From: Phocaeicola vulgatus
Lineage (GTDB): Bacteria; Bacteroidota; Bacteroidia; Bacteroidales; Tannerellaceae
Length of the DNA: 64,000 nt
Reading direction: 5' to 3'
Assembly (NCBI GenBank): GCA_022009975.1
Contig: CP091733.1
Span: 761,001-825,000, forward strand
The stretch's first letter is position 1, and every line of letters starts with the position of its first letter. The position numbers and the translations under genes were made by a program. Positions 28,318 to 39,119 of the stretch are shown here, one piece after another. Below the pieces are notes generated by a model that ran no database searches, was not told the DNA's origin, and saw nothing but the letters and a program-made list of their open reading frames with translations.

Positions 28318-30659
28318 TCATTCCAAGGAGTGAGGTTTGTCTTCTCCTTTGAATACTCGGCTTTTATTGGGCTTGGAACTCATTTCAAAGATTAAGACAC
28401 CTCCTTTCATAATCTCCTCTTGGCTGATATATCCTTTTGTATAAGGTTTGCCATTGAGAGAAACCGAGTGTACATAACGGTTTTTGTCACTTACTTTGGG
28501 CGCTTTGATTTCTAATGCTTTCCCATTCTCCAATGTGACTTTCATATAAGGAAGGAAAGGCGCACCTAAGACATATTGGTCTGTTCCCGGGCAAACAGGA
28601 TAGAAGCCCATCGCTGAGAATATGTACCAAGCCGACATCTGCCCGCAGTCATCGTTCCCGCACAATCCGTCAATGTTGTTTTTATACATTTTGTTCATGA
28701 TCTCCCTTTGCCAATATTGGGTCTTCCAAGGCTGGGAAGTCCAAGCATAAAGGAACGGAATATGATGGCTGGGCTCATTCCCATGAACATATCCGCCTAA
28801 CAATCCCTCTTCTGTCACATCTTCCGTATCGGCGAAGAACTCAGCAGGCAAGTGCATGGTGAACAAAGAGTCTAACTTGTTGATGAACATTTGTTCACCT
28901 CCCATCATTCGAATCATTCCATTTACATCTTGCGGCACATAGAACGAATAGTTTAAGGCATTGCCTTCGATGAAACCCTCGCCACGCGTGCTAAACAGAT
29001 TGAAATTCTCTTTCCAGTTTCCATCTTTGTGTTTGGGACGGGCGTAGCCGATAGAGGTGTCAAACGCATTCTGGTAATTGAGGGCGCGTTTTTGGTAGGC
29101 GGTTGCCAACTTACTATTGCCTGCACGCAACGCGGTTTGATAGATTGTCCAGTCGTCGTATGCATATTCTAACGTAAGGGAACCCGCACTTCCGTTGTTC
29201 TCCAACGAAACGAAACCTTTGTCCATGTATTCTTTCAATCCATCATAATAAGGTAAGGTAGAACTGCTTACCATGGCTTTCAATGCTTCCTCTTTGTCGA
29301 TAGGTAATCCTTTTGCAATAGCGTCTGCTAAGACGGAAACAGAATGATAGCCAATCATGCACCAGTTTTCATTTGCCATGTGGCTCCAAATCGGAAGAAT
29401 ATGGTGTACGCTTTGCTCGTAATGTTTCAACATCGATTTGGCAATGTCTGTATTGACTTGGCGGTTGATGATATTGAACAGAGGATGCAAAGCCCGGTAA
29501 GTATCCCAAACGGAAAGACCGTGTAGTTGGTAAAGCCATCGGCTTGATGGATGTTTTGATCTAATCCTCTGTATTTACCATCCACATCCATGTATGTACA
29601 CGGATTAATCATGGTGTGATACAAAGAGGTGTAAAGCATGCTTAGTTGGTCGTTGTTTCCTTCTGCTTGGATGGAAGAGAGGGATTTCTCCCAGACATCG
29701 TGAGCTTCGGAAGCCAATTGGGAAAAACTTTTCCCCGCTGTTTCTGCTTCCAAGTTCTTCAAAGCTCCTTCAGGGCTGACTGCCGAGAGAGCTACTTTGA
29801 CTTCCAATTCGTTTCCGCTTTCCGGAGAGAATTCAAAATAAGAGACTAACTTGCGGCCTCCCATGTCCGGGAAATTATGCTTCATGTCGAATTTCCCGTA
29901 ACCTCCCCGGTAATTCACTTTCGCTTTCTCATCGCATCCATAGTTTATGATAGGTTTGGAGAAAGAGATGGCGAAGTAAGTGTAATTGGTTCGAGCCCAA
30001 CCGTTCGTGATACGATAGCCTGTCAATAACGTGTCGTTTTCAACACGAAGGGAAGACCAAAGCACCTTTCCGTCGTAATTGTAGATTCCATGAATCAAGT
30101 CCAATACGATTCGTTGCTCCTTGCTGTCTTTTGGAAATGTATATTTGTGGATGCCCGCCCGGCGTGTTGCACTTAACTGGGCTTTTATTTCATAATCAGA
30201 AAGAACGACCTCGTAATATCCCGGACGTGATATTTCTGTTTGGTGTGAATAGCGGGAACGATAACCGTCATCAGGGCGTGTAGCCGTTCCGGGATTCAGC
30301 TTGAGTTTTCCGGTCGTAGGAATGATTAGGATATCTCCCAAATCCGAATGCCCGGTTCCACTGAAATGAGTATGGCTGAAACCGACAATGCTGCTGTCTT
30401 TATATTGATAGCCGGCACAATATTCATAAGCTCTCGGTTGATATTTTCCGTCGATATTATGGGGAATCGTATCTGTGTCCGGACTCAGTTGTACAAGCCC
30501 GAAAGGATAGCAAGCTCCAGGGAAAGTGTGTCCCATTCCATTTGTTCCGATGATGGGATTTACAAAAGAGGTTACGTCATTAGTTGTTTGTGCTGTAACC
30601 TGCACAGCCATCATGCAAGATACGGCTGCATATATCCATTTAAGTTTTATCCAACACAT
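28318..30659 (-). CDS. GH92 alpha-mannosidase (one frameshift)
   Basis: About 780 residues when joined. A signal peptide (WIYAAVSCMMAVQVTAQ) precedes the GH92 domains: VNPIIGTNGMGHTFPGACYP, SHTHFSGTGHSDLGDILIIP, GNEPSHHIPFLYAW, and the catalytic GLCGNDDCGQMSAWYIFSAM-type motif. The break near 29510 is a lost T: TTTCCG reads NYTVFPFGILTG, while TTTTCCG gives NYTVFSVWDTYRALHPLF and continues. GH92 enzymes are calcium-dependent exo-mannosidases (alpha-1,2/1,3/1,4/1,6) acting on N-glycan or yeast mannan; the linkage cannot be read here. No SusCD pair is adjacent. Confidence 0.93.
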
Positions 30660-30779
30660 ATGGTTTAAATCTTATGGCCAAATTCTGTGCAAAATTAAGG
30701 CAAACGGAGCAAAAAACAAATGAAATAGTCGAAATAATCGAAAAATTGAATAAGTTTGTGCGTTATAAATGAAGAAGGA

Positions 30780-31556
30780 ATGGAAATGATTAAACGGTTG
30801 TTGATAGGATGTAGAAATGTTTTCTTGTTTCTTTTTTTATCATCATTGTTAGCTGTCGTAGCCTATCGCTTTGTCCCGGTCTACGTGACTCCTTTGATGG
30901 TAATTCGATCGGTGGAGCATGCCAAGGAGGGAAAATCAATGAAATGGAATCACCTGTGGGTTCCTTTGGGTGAAATCTCACAATCTTTGCCCCAAGCGGT
31001 AGTGTCATCTGAAGATAACCGATTCCTTGAGCATCGGGGATTCGATATTGAACAGATACAAAAAGCAAGGAGTGATGCCCGGCGGGGAAAGAAGTTGCGC
31101 GGAGCCAGCACGATTAGCCAGCAGACGGCTAAAAACGTATTTTTGTGGCCCGGCAGGAGTTATCTCCGCAAAGGTTTGGAAGCCTATTTTACCGTCTTGA
31201 TTGAATTTGTGTGGGGAAAGGAGCGTATTATGGAGGTTTATCTGAACTCGATAGAAATGGGCGATGGCATTTATGGAGCTGAAGCGGTTGCCCAAGTCCA
31301 TTTTGGGAAGAAGGCTTTTCAGCTGACTGACAAAGAAGCTGCGATGATTGCTGCCTCGCTGCCTAATCCGATTCGTTTCAATTCTGCCAAACCGTCACCT
31401 TATATGTTAAGGAGGCAAGGACAAATTCTATCTTTGATGGCAAAAATATTGCCTGTGGATATGGGCTACAGAGTTAAAAAACAGGAATTCAATACTAAAA
31501 GATTAAACAATAAAAAGAAATGGAGAGCTTCATCTATAAAGACCTTGGAAGAATAG
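30780..31556 (+). CDS. mtgA: Monofunctional biosynthetic peptidoglycan transglycosylase
   Basis: 258 residues. One N-terminal membrane anchor ([19 protein letters not shown]) is followed by a GT51 domain: catalytic Glu in [37 protein letters not shown] and [20 protein letters not shown]. It polymerises lipid II into glycan strands outside the inner membrane and lacks a transpeptidase domain. A TAAGTTTG box at 30751-30758 argues for the ATG at 30780 rather than an upstream TTG. The last 12 residues overlap the start of lipB by 37 bp. Confidence 0.94.
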   Translation: MEMIKRLLIGCRNVFLFLFLSSLLAVVAYRFVPVYVTPLMVIRSVEHAKEGKSMKWNHLWVPLGEISQSLPQAVVSSEDNRFLEHRGFDIEQIQKARSDARRGKKLRGASTISQQTAKNVFLWPGRSYLRKGLEAYFTVLIEFVWGKERIMEVYLNSIEMGDGIYGAEAVAQVHFGKKAFQLTDKEAAMIAASLPNPIRFNSAKPSPYMLRRQGQILSLMAKILPVDMGYRVKKQEFNTKRLNNKKKWRASSIKTLEE

Positions 31557-32191
31557 ATTATCCAGAGGCGTTGGCAATACAGACTTCTGCTTTTGAAGAG
31601 TCGCTTGAGCGGAAAGCAAAAGGAGAAAAAGGGGAGAACCGACTTTTTTTCTGTGAGCATAATCCGGTTTTAACGTTAGGCAAGAGCGGGAAAGATTCAA
31701 ATCTGTTGATTACAGAGTCCCGTTTGCAATCATTGGGAGTAGAATATTTTCATGTGAACCGCGGAGGTGATATTACCTATCATGGTCCAGGGCAAATCAC
31801 GGGCTATCCGGTTTTTGATTTGGAAACTTGGAATTTGGGGTTGAAGCAATATATTTACCGTCTTGAAGAGGTAATTATCCGTTTTTTGGATCATTATGGA
31901 ATAAAAGGAGAACGATTGGACGGAGCAACGGGTGTTTGGATTGACCCATTGGTTAAAGGCCGTGCCCGGAAGATATGTGCCATTGGAGTGAAAAGCAGCC
32001 GTTTCGTCACGATGCATGGCTTTGCTTTGAATATCAATACGAACCTCGACTATTTTACGCTAATCAATCCTTGTGGATTTACAGATAAGGGAGTGACTTC
32101 TTTAGCGAAAGAATTAGGCGAAGAGCAGGATTTCTCCGCTTGCAAAGAGGTTTTATTACAAGAGTTCCGCCTTCTGTTTGGTGGAAAATAA
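31520..32191 (+). CDS. lipB: Octanoyl-[acyl-carrier-protein]:protein N-octanoyltransferase LipB
   Basis: 223 residues. Motifs are [38 protein letters not shown], the catalytic lysine region [20 protein letters not shown] and the cysteine in [15 protein letters not shown]. It transfers octanoyl groups from ACP to lipoyl domains of 2-oxo acid dehydrogenases and GcvH, the first step of lipoate assembly. It overlaps the mtgA end by 37 bp, suggesting one transcript. Confidence 0.96.
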   Translation: MESFIYKDLGRIDYPEALAIQTSAFEESLERKAKGEKGENRLFFCEHNPVLTLGKSGKDSNLLITESRLQSLGVEYFHVNRGGDITYHGPGQITGYPVFDLETWNLGLKQYIYRLEEVIIRFLDHYGIKGERLDGATGVWIDPLVKGRARKICAIGVKSSRFVTMHGFALNINTNLDYFTLINPCGFTDKGVTSLAKELGEEQDFSACKEVLLQEFRLLFGGK

Positions 32192-32202
32192 TAATTATAA
32201 AA

Positions 32203-32330
32203 AGGCGGTGTGTCATAATTGCAAACTGTTGCGTTACTTTCGGAATTCGACCTTAGTCATTTACATCAGTAAACTCCTGTCGGTTTCATCCTCAGAGCCT
32301 TGCATTTTGCTAATTCTGACACACCTTAAA
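32203..32330. repeat. Family B hairpin element, uninterrupted copy
   Basis: It begins AAGGCGGTGTGTCATAATTGC and ends GCTAATTCTGACACACCTTAA. The ends are inverted repeats (AAGG..TGTGTCA..AATT..GCAAA). Halves of the same element occur at 7966-8035, 17004-17030 and 24305-24577. Together with the adjoining hairpin it fills the gap between convergent lipB and the phosphohexomutase gene. Confidence 0.7.
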
Positions 32331-32368
32331 GGGGCTGCATCAAAACTTTCGTTTTGACACAGCCCCTT
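32328..32368. terminator. Family C hairpin, bidirectional terminator
   Basis: AAAGGGGCTGCATCAAAAC, four-base loop TTTC, GTTTTGACACAGCCCCTT: a long stem almost identical to 17035-17076. It lies between two genes that converge. Confidence 0.75.
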
Positions 32369-32393
32369 CCCGTAACTCTTGTAATGTAAAAGA

Positions 32394-34139
32394 TTAGATT
32401 CCTAAAGACTTCTTGATTTCTTCAATCTTAGCTGCTGCTGCTTTATCAGCTGCTTCCAATTCGTCCAAACCTTTGACTTTAGAATGCACTTCTATATAGA
32501 ATTTAATCTTAGGCTCAGTTCCTGAAGGACGGATAGAAACCTTAGTGCCATCTTCTGTAAAGTATTGCAGAACATTAGAAGTAGTAGGCATATCCAAAGA
32601 AATAGTTTCATTCTCAAGCAAGTCAAAACTCTTCAAAGTTGAGAAGTCATTGATATGTGAAACCTTTGAACCTGCGATTTCAGTATGAGGAGTTTCACGA
32701 TAATGTTTCATCATTGCTTCAATCTCTTCAGCACCGCTCTTGCCTTTCTTCACAACAGAGATGCCTTGTTCCTTGGAGAATCCGTATTCAACGTAGATAT
32801 TCTGAAGCAACTGATACATTGTCATACCATTGTCTTTAGCCCAAGCTGCAATCTCAGCCAAAACGGAACATGCAGAAACAGCATCCTTGTCACGTACAAA
32901 ATCTTCGCATAAGAAACCGTAGCTCTCTTCGCCGCCACCGATGTATTTCAGTTTGCCTTCGTTTTGTCTCATCACATTGGCAATCCATTTGAATCCAGTG
33001 TAAACGTCATAATATCCAACACCGTTTGCTTCTGCAATAGTACGGATAGTCTCTGTAGTTACGATGGTTTTAACGATATATTCTTTGCCTTGAATCTTGC
33101 CCAACTCTTTCCAACGGCGGATCAAGTAATAGACAAACATCAATGCAGTTTGGTTACCATTAAGCAATACCCATTCTCCTTCGTTGTTCTTGACAGCTGC
33201 GCCCACGCGGTCAGCATCCGGGTCAGAAGCTAATACTAATTCAGCATCTGTCTCTTTTGCTTTAGCAACAGCCATCGCCAAAGCAGCCGGTTCTTCAGGG
33301 TTTGGAGACTTAACAGTAGGGAAATCACCGCTTACGACATCTTGTTCAGGAACATGGATAATGTTTGTGAAGCCGAATGCAGCCAAAGCACGAGGGATTA
33401 ATTTCACACCTGTTCCATGGATTGGAGTGTAAACAATCTTCATGTCGTGGTGACGTTTGATAGCTTCTTGAGAAAGAGACAAAGTTGTCAAATCTTGGAT
33501 GAACTGGCTGTCTATTTCTTCCCCGATTGTTTCAATCAGAGACGGATTTCCTTTGAACTTGATGTCGGCAGCCGAACGGATTTTGTTTACTTCCGCAATC
33601 GTGTTTGTCGTGCGGAGTAATCATCTGTGCTCCATCATTCCAGTAGGCTTTGTATCCATTGTATTCTTTTGGATTATGGGACGCTGTCAAGATAATACCG
33701 CTTTGGCAACCCAGCTTGCGGATAGCGTATGACATTTCCGGAGTTGGACGTAAACTTTCAAATATATATACTTTAATGCCGTTGGCGGAGAAAATATCTG
33801 CAGATACTTCAGCGAATTTGCGGCTGTTGTTTCTACAGTCATGTCCGATAACGACTTTGATTTCTTCCAAATCAGAAAACTCTTTCTTTAAATAGTTGGA
33901 TAAACCTTGGGTAGCAGCACCCACCGTGTAAATATTCATGCGGTTAGAACCTGCCCCCATGATACCACGCAATCCACCAGTTCCAAATTCCAAGTCTTTG
34001 TAGAAGCTTTCGATAAGATCTGTCGGGTCTTCTTTGTCCAACATAGCTCGAACTTCAGCTCTTGTTTCTTCGTCATAACTATCCGTAAGCCATCCTTGTG
34101 CCTTACTTCTTACCATTTGGAGTAAATCGTTGTTTCCAT
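32394..34139 (-). CDS. Phosphoglucomutase/phosphomannomutase-type phosphohexomutase (two frameshifts)
   Basis: About 582 residues when joined. Domain motifs: FGTGGLRGIMGAGSNRMNIY, the phosphoserine loop GIILTASHNPKEYNGYKAYW, metal loop LASDPDADRVGAAV, sugar-specificity loop GGGEESYGFL and phosphate-binding RPSGTEPKIKFYIE. It interconverts hexose 1- and 6-phosphates in the cytosol. Losing one A near 33605 breaks the frame (CGACAAACACG; with AAAA it reads HDKNTIAEVNKIR). Losing another A near 34133 hides the true start MENNDLLQMVRSKAQG at 34137-34139. A TAATTTTG box lies at 34206-34213 on the minus strand. Confidence 0.92.
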
Positions 34140-34361
34140 ATGCTCTATATTAAAATTATTTGCGTGTCTAATAACTTGGGCAATGTAGCCCGGTAATTAA
34201 CAAAACAAAATTAGATATAATTCTTTTAGTAAAAAAGTTTTTGTTTGAAATATTTATATACTGCCCTTTTTCATCTTTTTACTGGAAGCCTGCGAAAAGC
34301 AGCTGCAACCTGTGGTAAAATGAGTCGTAATTAAATGGATGAATAAAGGTGAAAGCCTTTA

Positions 34362-36095
34362 CTATAAAATAAAAGAATGCTCGTAAGTGGAGCGATTTCC
34401 GCAGGCATCGGAAACCTCCAAATGAAGGAGATGATGTCCCTTGGGCAGTTCTTCCTTATCGAAAGCACAACGTATGACAGAACGATTGTCCATACGGAAC
34501 AATACGAATTGATTGTCAATGGTTCCGCGATAGTTTGCCACTCCGCTCAGATTGTCGGTCAGTCGGAATACGAACTCTTTTTTAGCCATCCATTGGGCTG
34601 GCTGGATAGGAGTAATGATTGGATGTACAGAGTCTACTGAAATAGTATAAGTTCCTAATTCTGATATGGAAGCGTCTATCCAACGCTCCCGGAACGTTCC
34701 TCCTATCCATGTCGCTTTCGGACCTTTCCAGCGGACGATGCCATATTGCTCTTTATTCTCTATCCGGTCATCCATGATGCGCAGGGAAAGCTTGGCTTTC
34801 TTATGTAAAGGGACAGGTTTGTCGTGTAGAATATGTACGGCAGACAACCGCCCTTCTTCTTCCCGAACCGCATACTTGAAATGTAAATCGTTGTATAGAT
34901 TGCCTTTAGGAATATGTAAACGAATGCCTTTTGCCCCGAAGATGTTGCTGCTATTCCAATGGAAATGTTCTGTTCCTTCGGTGTTCACGGCAGGAATATC
35001 TTGTTTTTTCCCTACGACGGTCACTTTTAGTTCCGTTTGATTGCCATGCAAGTCACGTAAGATGAACCGGAAATAATAATTCTTCTCTTCGTCTATTGTG
35101 ATGACACCTCTGTTTTTACTTTGGAAAAATGGCAATCGGTTGCCGGGTTCTATAAAACACTTTTGATAAAAAATCCGTTTCTTTGACCATAACTCATAAT
35201 CTGTCCAAGCATTGACATATCGGTCATCCGAAAAGTGGTAATTCTCAATGTTGGAATGGAAACATTCAGTTTCACCTTCTTTCAAGATAATCTCTTTGAC
35301 TCCGTAGATATTTGTGGTTCCATCCATGTAATCATTCGCACGAATGGCTAATCCGATTTTCCCCCAAGCCTCGATGCGGGAAGAAAGAGCCATATTCCCT
35401 TTCTTGTCTGTCGTGATGTTGATTTCTTGGTTGCTGCTTTTGCCATTTACCACGCCATTTCCTGCTTGTGGACATACCAATATTCCCAAAGCTTTCGGAG
35501 CCCTCGTGTCTTTGATAAGATGGCGATAATAGGGAAGAGCATCCATTAGTTTGTCGGTTGCAGTTTCACGCATTTCAAAATGGACGTGCGGTCCTCCGGA
35601 ACTTCCTGTGTTGCCGCTATAAGCTACGATTTCACCCTCTTCGACCGGGAATTGCTCAGGAGTCATGATTAAATTGATTGCAAATTTCTCTTGTTGATGT
35701 TGCTGCTCCCATAAATACTGGGCTAACTTAGGAGCGAAGCGTTCCAAGTGCCCGTAAACGGTAGTAACTCCGTCCGGATGGTTCAAGTAAAGAGCATAAC
35801 CATAACCCCACGGACTCGCAGATATGCGTGAAACATATCCCGCTTTGGGCGCATGTACAGCTTTCCCCGTGGCACCTTGAGTTTTCAAATCGATGCCGGC
35901 ATGGAAATGGTTCGGGCGCAGTTCTGCAAAATTCCCTGCCAAAAACAGAGGGAATTCCAGTGGACTCCGCCACGCTTCGACTTGTGCTTCTCCGTAAAAA
36001 GAGCTACTTAAAATAAGCAATAACAAACTTCCGGTTTGTTTTATCAATTGAAATAGACTGCTATTCTTTTTTATCTGTTTGTTCATCGTATTCAT
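34362..36095 (-). CDS. M23-family peptidase with signal peptide
   Basis: 577 residues. A signal segment (LLLLILSSSFYGEAQ) is followed by the LytM/M23 domain near residues 45-200: HFHAGIDL (HxxxD zinc motif), VTTVYGHLERF and GPHVHFEMRE (HxH). The remaining 370 residues are beta-rich and unrecognised, ending NRSTYEHSFIL. M23 enzymes cut peptidoglycan cross-bridges or act as regulators of cell-wall hydrolases; this domain order is common in Bacteroidetes. ATG codons at 36095 and 36086 are both possible. The gene lies 37 bp after the DUF2207 gene on the same strand. Confidence 0.88.
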   Translation of the reverse strand: MNTMNKQIKKNSSLFQLIKQTGSLLLLILSSSFYGEAQVEAWRSPLEFPLFLAGNFAELRPNHFHAGIDLKTQGATGKAVHAPKAGYVSRISASPWGYGYALYLNHPDGVTTVYGHLERFAPKLAQYLWEQQHQQEKFAINLIMTPEQFPVEEGEIVAYSGNTGSSGGPHVHFEMRETATDKLMDALPYYRHLIKDTRAPKALGILVCPQAGNGVVNGKSSNQEINITTDKKGNMALSSRIEAWGKIGLAIRANDYMDGTTNIYGVKEIILKEGETECFHSNIENYHFSDDRYVNAWTDYELWSKKRIFYQKCFIEPGNRLPFFQSKNRGVITIDEEKNYYFRFILRDLHGNQTELKVTVVGKKQDIPAVNTEGTEHFHWNSSNIFGAKGIRLHIPKGNLYNDLHFKYAVREEEGRLSAVHILHDKPVPLHKKAKLSLRIMDDRIENKEQYGIVRWKGPKATWIGGTFRERWIDASISELGTYTISVDSVHPIITPIQPAQWMAKKEFVFRLTDNLSGVANYRGTIDNQFVLFRMDNRSVIRCAFDKEELPKGHHLLHLEVSDACGNRSTYEHSFIL

Positions 36096-36132
36096 TTAAT
36101 TAAGTCTGCTTGGGTGATAGAAAGGGAACGGT

Positions 36133-37815
36133 TTATCTTCCACCGCCTCCATAACCTCCGCCGGAGAATCCGTCACCTCCTCCGAAAGAAGAACTTCCTC
36201 CGTAACCTCCACTTCTGCCTGATCCGTCGGAACCTCCGCTTTGTTCGTATACCTTGCTGGAGATTTTGTTGAGCAAAGTAGAATAGAGGTAAAGCAGTTG
36301 GATTGTTGGGTGGAATGAGGAAGAAGGAACTTTGCCTTTTTGTTTCCCTCTGAAATCAGGTTGGGACAACTGTGTGATATCCGGACAGATTTTCTCCAGC
36401 TCCTTAAACGCCCGTTTGTTGCAACCCAAAAGAGCGGCATAGACTAAATGGCGTTTCCAAAGAGACATTTCCGAAAGGGATAGCTCGTTGATTTGGGTGG
36501 AACGCTCAAGATACCGTTTCAGTCCGAATAGTTGTTTCGCTTCTTTATGGTCATTTTTGGAGACTTCCACTTTCTTCGTCAATGCCCCATATAATTTCAC
36601 TGCTAACTTCTTGTCTTTGATTTTCTTTAAATCATTTGCGTGCAAAATCTTTTCATCGTCAGCAGCTTTGCAAATCATCTTGTATAATAAGGATTCTATT
36701 TTGCCATCTTCTTTTTCCACTCCGTTATCGTTCCAATCATGTATCTTCAGGCAAGTTTCAGTAAAACCACCTCGCCTCTTTTCCGTACGTACTTCCAATA
36801 TGCCTCTGACGAAGAAGTCTGTCATGTAGGCTTGGAACAGATATTTATTGCTCCTTGGTAAATAGCTCAGATAGTTGAGGATTGCATTTGCCTTGAGAAG
36901 GGAACAATTCTCCGGCAAGTCCCTGTAATCTGCCCTATCAATGGATTTGCCTAATAATGTTCGTCTACGGGAGTAGATGCATAATTTACTAATTAATATT
37001 ATACCGAGAGGAATGCCGAACATAAGGATTATGCATATTATATCCTCTCCGCTGAGATCCGAATTGCCATTCAGATAATCACTATCCTCAAATGCCCGCT
37101 CTTTTACTTTCTCAAAAGAACCTTTCGCTTCCGCTACCGGATGCAAAAGACCTTTCTTAATCTGGACTAAAGCAATCATGGAAGAGTTTTCTCTGAATGG
37201 TTCAGACGACTCGGCTACTATTTTGCCATCTTTTAGAGCTATTTCTCCGATAAAGCCAAAAGCCCACATGTGAACGTCTTCTTGGGTAAATAACGTATCT
37301 GCCATAGCAATGGTCAGTCGGGCTTGTTTAGGGGAAGGAGATATGCCTCGTGCGACAAACATGTGGTTAAAGCCATCCGCATCGGAATAGGATTTGACAA
37401 GACGGCTCATTTTGTAAGAAACTGAATAAGTATGCGCACCGGAGGTTCCGACTCCCCAGCAAAGTTCATATCCATCGCTGCCTTTGTCCACAATGCCGCA
37501 TTTGCCTGCTTTCTCACTCCTTGAACGGTCAACATCCCATTCCTCTTCTAAAATGAACTTTTTCCCGGTTTCGTCTGATACCGAGAAATCCGTTATTTCT
37601 ATTTCTCCTAAATTACCTTGTACCAAATACCATTCCGTTATATTCTCCCTGATTTGGATATGCCAGTTCTCATGAATAGATGCGGAACCGTCTGGGTACA
37701 AAAGTACGTGTATGTCAATACTATCCACCTTGTTTGATTGGGCAGATAGATTAAAAGAAAGTAACAGTCCGCAAACGACAAACAAATTGCGGAGGATGAA
37801 ATGAACTGTTCTCAT
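36133..37815 (-). CDS. DUF2207 membrane protein with Gly/Ser-rich tail
   Basis: 560 residues. After a signal peptide (LFVVCGLLLSFNLSAQS) comes an extracytoplasmic DUF2207-type beta domain (IDIHVLLYPDGSASIHENW). A membrane helix (IICIILMFGIPLGIILISKL, about 255-275), a cytoplasmic alpha/beta part and a Gly/Ser-rich terminus (SSSFGGGDGFSGGGYGGGGR) follow. The family is widespread and of unknown function. The tail resembles low-complexity ends of YgcG-like or DUF2207 proteins. It likely shares a transcript with the M23 peptidase gene downstream, so a role in the envelope is plausible but inferred. Confidence 0.85.
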   Translation of the reverse strand: MRTVHFILRNLFVVCGLLLSFNLSAQSNKVDSIDIHVLLYPDGSASIHENWHIQIRENITEWYLVQGNLGEIEITDFSVSDETGKKFILEEEWDVDRSRSEKAGKCGIVDKGSDGYELCWGVGTSGAHTYSVSYKMSRLVKSYSDADGFNHMFVARGISPSPKQARLTIAMADTLFTQEDVHMWAFGFIGEIALKDGKIVAESSEPFRENSSMIALVQIKKGLLHPVAEAKGSFEKVKERAFEDSDYLNGNSDLSGEDIICIILMFGIPLGIILISKLCIYSRRRTLLGKSIDRADYRDLPENCSLLKANAILNYLSYLPRSNKYLFQAYMTDFFVRGILEVRTEKRRGGFTETCLKIHDWNDNGVEKEDGKIESLLYKMICKAADDEKILHANDLKKIKDKKLAVKLYGALTKKVEVSKNDHKEAKQLFGLKRYLERSTQINELSLSEMSLWKRHLVYAALLGCNKRAFKELEKICPDITQLSQPDFRGKQKGKVPSSSFHPTIQLLYLYSTLLNKISSKVYEQSGGSDGSGRSGGYGGSSSFGGGDGFSGGGYGGGGR

Positions 37816-37937
37816 GGATTTATATATATATTTGACCCAAAGTTATGCGCTTTCTTTTCTTTTTCCAAAACTCTCATACTCTTTTTTATCAGTAATTATA
37901 AGAAAAGAATATTTTAAAAGAGGTAAAGGGCTTGGAT

Positions 37938-38882
37938 ATGAAGAAGAGAATAAGTACTTTCGTGGTAGAAATGCAAACGAATATGGAAGAATTGAAAGAC
38001 AAATATATCCGTTTCGACTGGGCTATCAAGCGTCTGCTGCGTCAAAAGGCAAACTTTGGTGTCTTGGAGGGATTCCTTACGGTGTTTCTTGGTGAAAAAG
38101 TGACAATTGAGGAAATCCTTGAGAGTGAATCCAACCAAGAGGCGGTGAACGACAAGTTCAACCGCGTAGATATCAAGGCGCGCAACAGCAAAGGAGAGAT
38201 TATTATCATTGAAGTCCAGAATACACGGGAGATACATTACTTGGAAGGTATCCTTTATGGAGTGGCAAAAGCCATTACGGAACACATCTCTTTAGGCGAA
38301 CGATATGTGGAGGTGAAGAAGGTGTACTCCATTAGTATCCTTTACTTTGATTTGGGAGAAGGGGAGGATTTCCTTTATCATGGACAAAACCGCTTTATCG
38401 GCGTGCATTGCCACGATGAATTGAACGTGAGTGAGAAGCAACGCAATGCTATTGCTCCGAAAATGCCATCTGCTGTGTTCCCTGAGTACATCTTGATACG
38501 TGTAAACGATTTCAACAAAGTGGCGAAGACTCCTTTAGAGGAGTGGGTGAATTACTTGAAAAATGGGGTGATTGACGAGAATACTACTGCGCCAGGTTTG
38601 AGTGAAGCACGCAAGAAATTACAATACTACTCCATGTCGGAATCAGATCGTGAGGCTTACAAGGCGCACCTTATCGACCAAATGGTGCAGAACGATGAAA
38701 TCGATTCTGCTAAAGAGGAAGGACGAATTGAAGGACGAGCTGAAGGAATAGCAGAAGGATGGACAAAAGGGAAAGAGGAAGGAATCATGAAAACCGCTGT
38801 TGGAATGAAGGCGGCTGGTATTCCTGTGACGACTATTGCTTCCATTACCGGGCTTTCTGAGGAGGTGATTGCTAATTTGTGA
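37938..38882 (+). CDS. Rpn-family (PD-(D/E)XK) nuclease, transposase-like
   Basis: 314 residues. The start MKKRISTFVVEMQTNMEELK leads into YIRFDWAIKRLLRQKANFGV, the hallmark of the Rpn/PDDEXK_2 family. The catalytic pattern is NRVDIKARNSKGEIIIIEVQ (D, then E-x-Q). The C-terminal helix has EGRIEGRAEGIAEGWTKGKE repeats and ends in an HTH-like segment (VTTIASITGLSEEVIANL). E. coli RpnA relatives promote recA-independent recombination and act as toxic DNases. The ATG at 37938 is preferred to a TTG at 37932. It is followed by a small basic protein gene. Confidence 0.88.
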   Translation: MKKRISTFVVEMQTNMEELKDKYIRFDWAIKRLLRQKANFGVLEGFLTVFLGEKVTIEEILESESNQEAVNDKFNRVDIKARNSKGEIIIIEVQNTREIHYLEGILYGVAKAITEHISLGERYVEVKKVYSISILYFDLGEGEDFLYHGQNRFIGVHCHDELNVSEKQRNAIAPKMPSAVFPEYILIRVNDFNKVAKTPLEEWVNYLKNGVIDENTTAPGLSEARKKLQYYSMSESDREAYKAHLIDQMVQNDEIDSAKEEGRIEGRAEGIAEGWTKGKEEGIMKTAVGMKAAGIPVTTIASITGLSEEVIANL

Positions 38883-38947
38883 TTCAGTTTATCCATGATA
38901 AATAACGAATATCCTTCATTTACGTAGAGAAATTAATATAAAAGAAA

Positions 38948-39112
38948 ATGGCAGATAATTATTTGGAACGGAAGTTTGAGGAGATGGAAAAGATGAAAAA
39001 GCGGCATTCCGGTTATGGACGTTATGGAAGGATGCGGGCGTCATCAGTCCGGACATTCAAGCCCCGTAAAGCAGAAAATATAAAAGAAGAGCCTGACGGG
39101 AATAATGGTTAA
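38948..39112 (+). CDS. Small basic hypothetical protein (54 residues)
   Basis: Frame ATG 38948 to TAA 39112, beginning MADNYLERKFEEMEKMKKRH then SGYGRYGRMRASSVRTFKP. It is highly charged (about a third K/R/E/D) with a helical first half and an Arg/Gly/Tyr-rich middle, and no signal peptide. The stop is 7 bp before the next gene. Short proteins starting MADNYLE are familiar to me from Bacteroidales genomes, but no function is known to me. The compact spacing suggests translation with the GldB-like gene. Confidence 0.6.
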   Translation: MADNYLERKFEEMEKMKKRHSGYGRYGRMRASSVRTFKPRKAENIKEEPDGNNG

Positions 39113-39119
39113 TTAAGAT

